Positions 5,837 through 5,900 of a stretch of DNA of 5,900 nt are shown one piece after another. Below the pieces are notes generated by a model that saw only the letters and a program-made list of their open reading frames with translations, was not told where the DNA came from and made no database searches. The position numbers were made by a program, and so were the translations under genes. Each line of letters starts with the position of its first letter. Position 1 is the first letter of the stretch. Source of the DNA: Candidatus Eiseniibacteriota bacterium (GTDB lineage: Bacteria > Eisenbacteria > RBG-16-71-46); assembly GCA_903921835.1 (NCBI GenBank), contig CAIXRL010000594.1, forward strand, positions 1-5,900. Direction: 5' to 3'.

Positions 5837-5849
5837 CTGATCCTATCAG
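5837..5849. repeat. Small inverted repeat in the metG promoter region
   Basis: CTGAT (5837-5841) and ATCAG (5845-5849) form a perfect 5-bp inverted repeat around CCT, ten bases from the metG start. It is flanked by two direct copies of GTCCCGC (5831-5837 and 5850-5856), 19 bp apart and so roughly two helical turns. It overlaps the likely metG -10 element. This layout could be an operator, but its size also allows chance. Confidence 0.35.
5840..5848 (-). promoter_or_regulatory. Candidate extended -10 promoter for metG
   Basis: On the minus strand the sequence reads TGATAGGAT, an extended -10 (TGn) followed by a 4/6 match to TATAAT. Twelve bases separate it from the metG ATG, so the transcript would have a leader of only about five bases. 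No good -35 box is seen at 16-18 bases, which an extended -10 can tolerate. There is no space for a T-box or SAM riboswitch. Confidence 0.4.
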
Positions 5850-5881
5850 GTCCCGCCGCTGTTGCTTCCGGGGGCGTGCGC

Positions 5882-5887
5882 TATAAT
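5882..5887 (+). promoter_or_regulatory. TATAAT -10 box of a divergent, probably leaderless gene
   Basis: A perfect TATAAT stands in otherwise GC-rich DNA, six bases before an ATG at 5894. Transcription normally starts about seven bases after the -10, which falls on the A of that ATG, so a leaderless message is predicted. The upstream TTGCTT (5862-5867) is only 14 bases away and is a poor -35; CTGTTG (5859-5864) has 17-base spacing but a weak match. Confidence 0.6.
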
Positions 5888-5893
5888 CGACCC

Positions 5894-5900
5894 ATGCCGA
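5894..5900 (+). CDS. Start of a divergent gene, cut by the window edge
   Basis: Only ATG CCG A is visible. The call rests on position: the ATG sits exactly where a transcript from the TATAAT box at 5882-5887 should begin, and the two divergent starts at 5827 and 5894 share a 66-base spacer. No product can be suggested. Confidence 0.4.

Noticed and set aside
5828..5900. T-box or SAM riboswitch upstream of metG
   Set aside because: The spacer to the divergent gene is only 66 bases and the predicted leader is about five bases, which is too short for any known riboswitch.
1..5900. Defence system, mobile element, CRISPR array, rRNA or tRNA
   Set aside because: No transposase, integrase, regularly spaced repeats, tRNA-like folds or rRNA sequence are visible. 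Base composition is uniform and the genes are core functions in a conserved order.

Overview
The window is very GC-rich, compactly coded bacterial DNA with almost every third codon position G or C. It carries a housekeeping gene cluster rather than accessory or mobile DNA. The two enzymes of known type that bear on taxonomy (a one-knuckle zinc methionyl-tRNA synthetase and an RsmA/KsgA methyltransferase) are clearly bacterial. A perfect TATAAT box sits six bases before an ATG, which suggests that leaderless transcripts are used. I cannot name the phylum; a GC-rich, probably uncultivated lineage fits.

All complete genes lie on the minus strand and read from right to left: metG (5827-4103), tatD (4050-3286), an unnamed membrane-anchored HEAT-repeat protein (3128-2070), rsmA/ksgA (2022-1096), and an unnamed six-helix membrane protein with a C-terminal PH-like region (1099-71). 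A further minus-strand gene probably begins at base 33 and leaves the window. A divergent plus-strand gene appears to begin at 5894, where only seven bases are visible.

The order metG, tatD, (one gene), rsmA recalls the classical bacterial cluster metG-tatD-rnmV-ksgA, in which the third gene encodes RNase M5. Here that slot holds the HEAT-repeat protein instead. rsmA and the membrane protein overlap by four bases (GTGA), so they are probably translationally coupled. The metG/tatD gap holds a perfect 13-bp GC hairpin just after the metG stop. The tatD/HEAT gap of 157 bp is the largest non-coding stretch and holds a hairpin and short repeats, so the HEAT-rsmA-membrane protein group may have its own promoter.

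The genes share a translation theme: charging of tRNA-Met, modification of 16S rRNA, and a TatD nuclease. Nothing in the window looks like a defence system, mobile element, CRISPR array, rRNA or tRNA. The points worth a second look are the two unrecognised genes, a lineage-specific insert and an odd proline in MetRS, the post-stop hairpins, and the compact divergent promoter region at the right edge.
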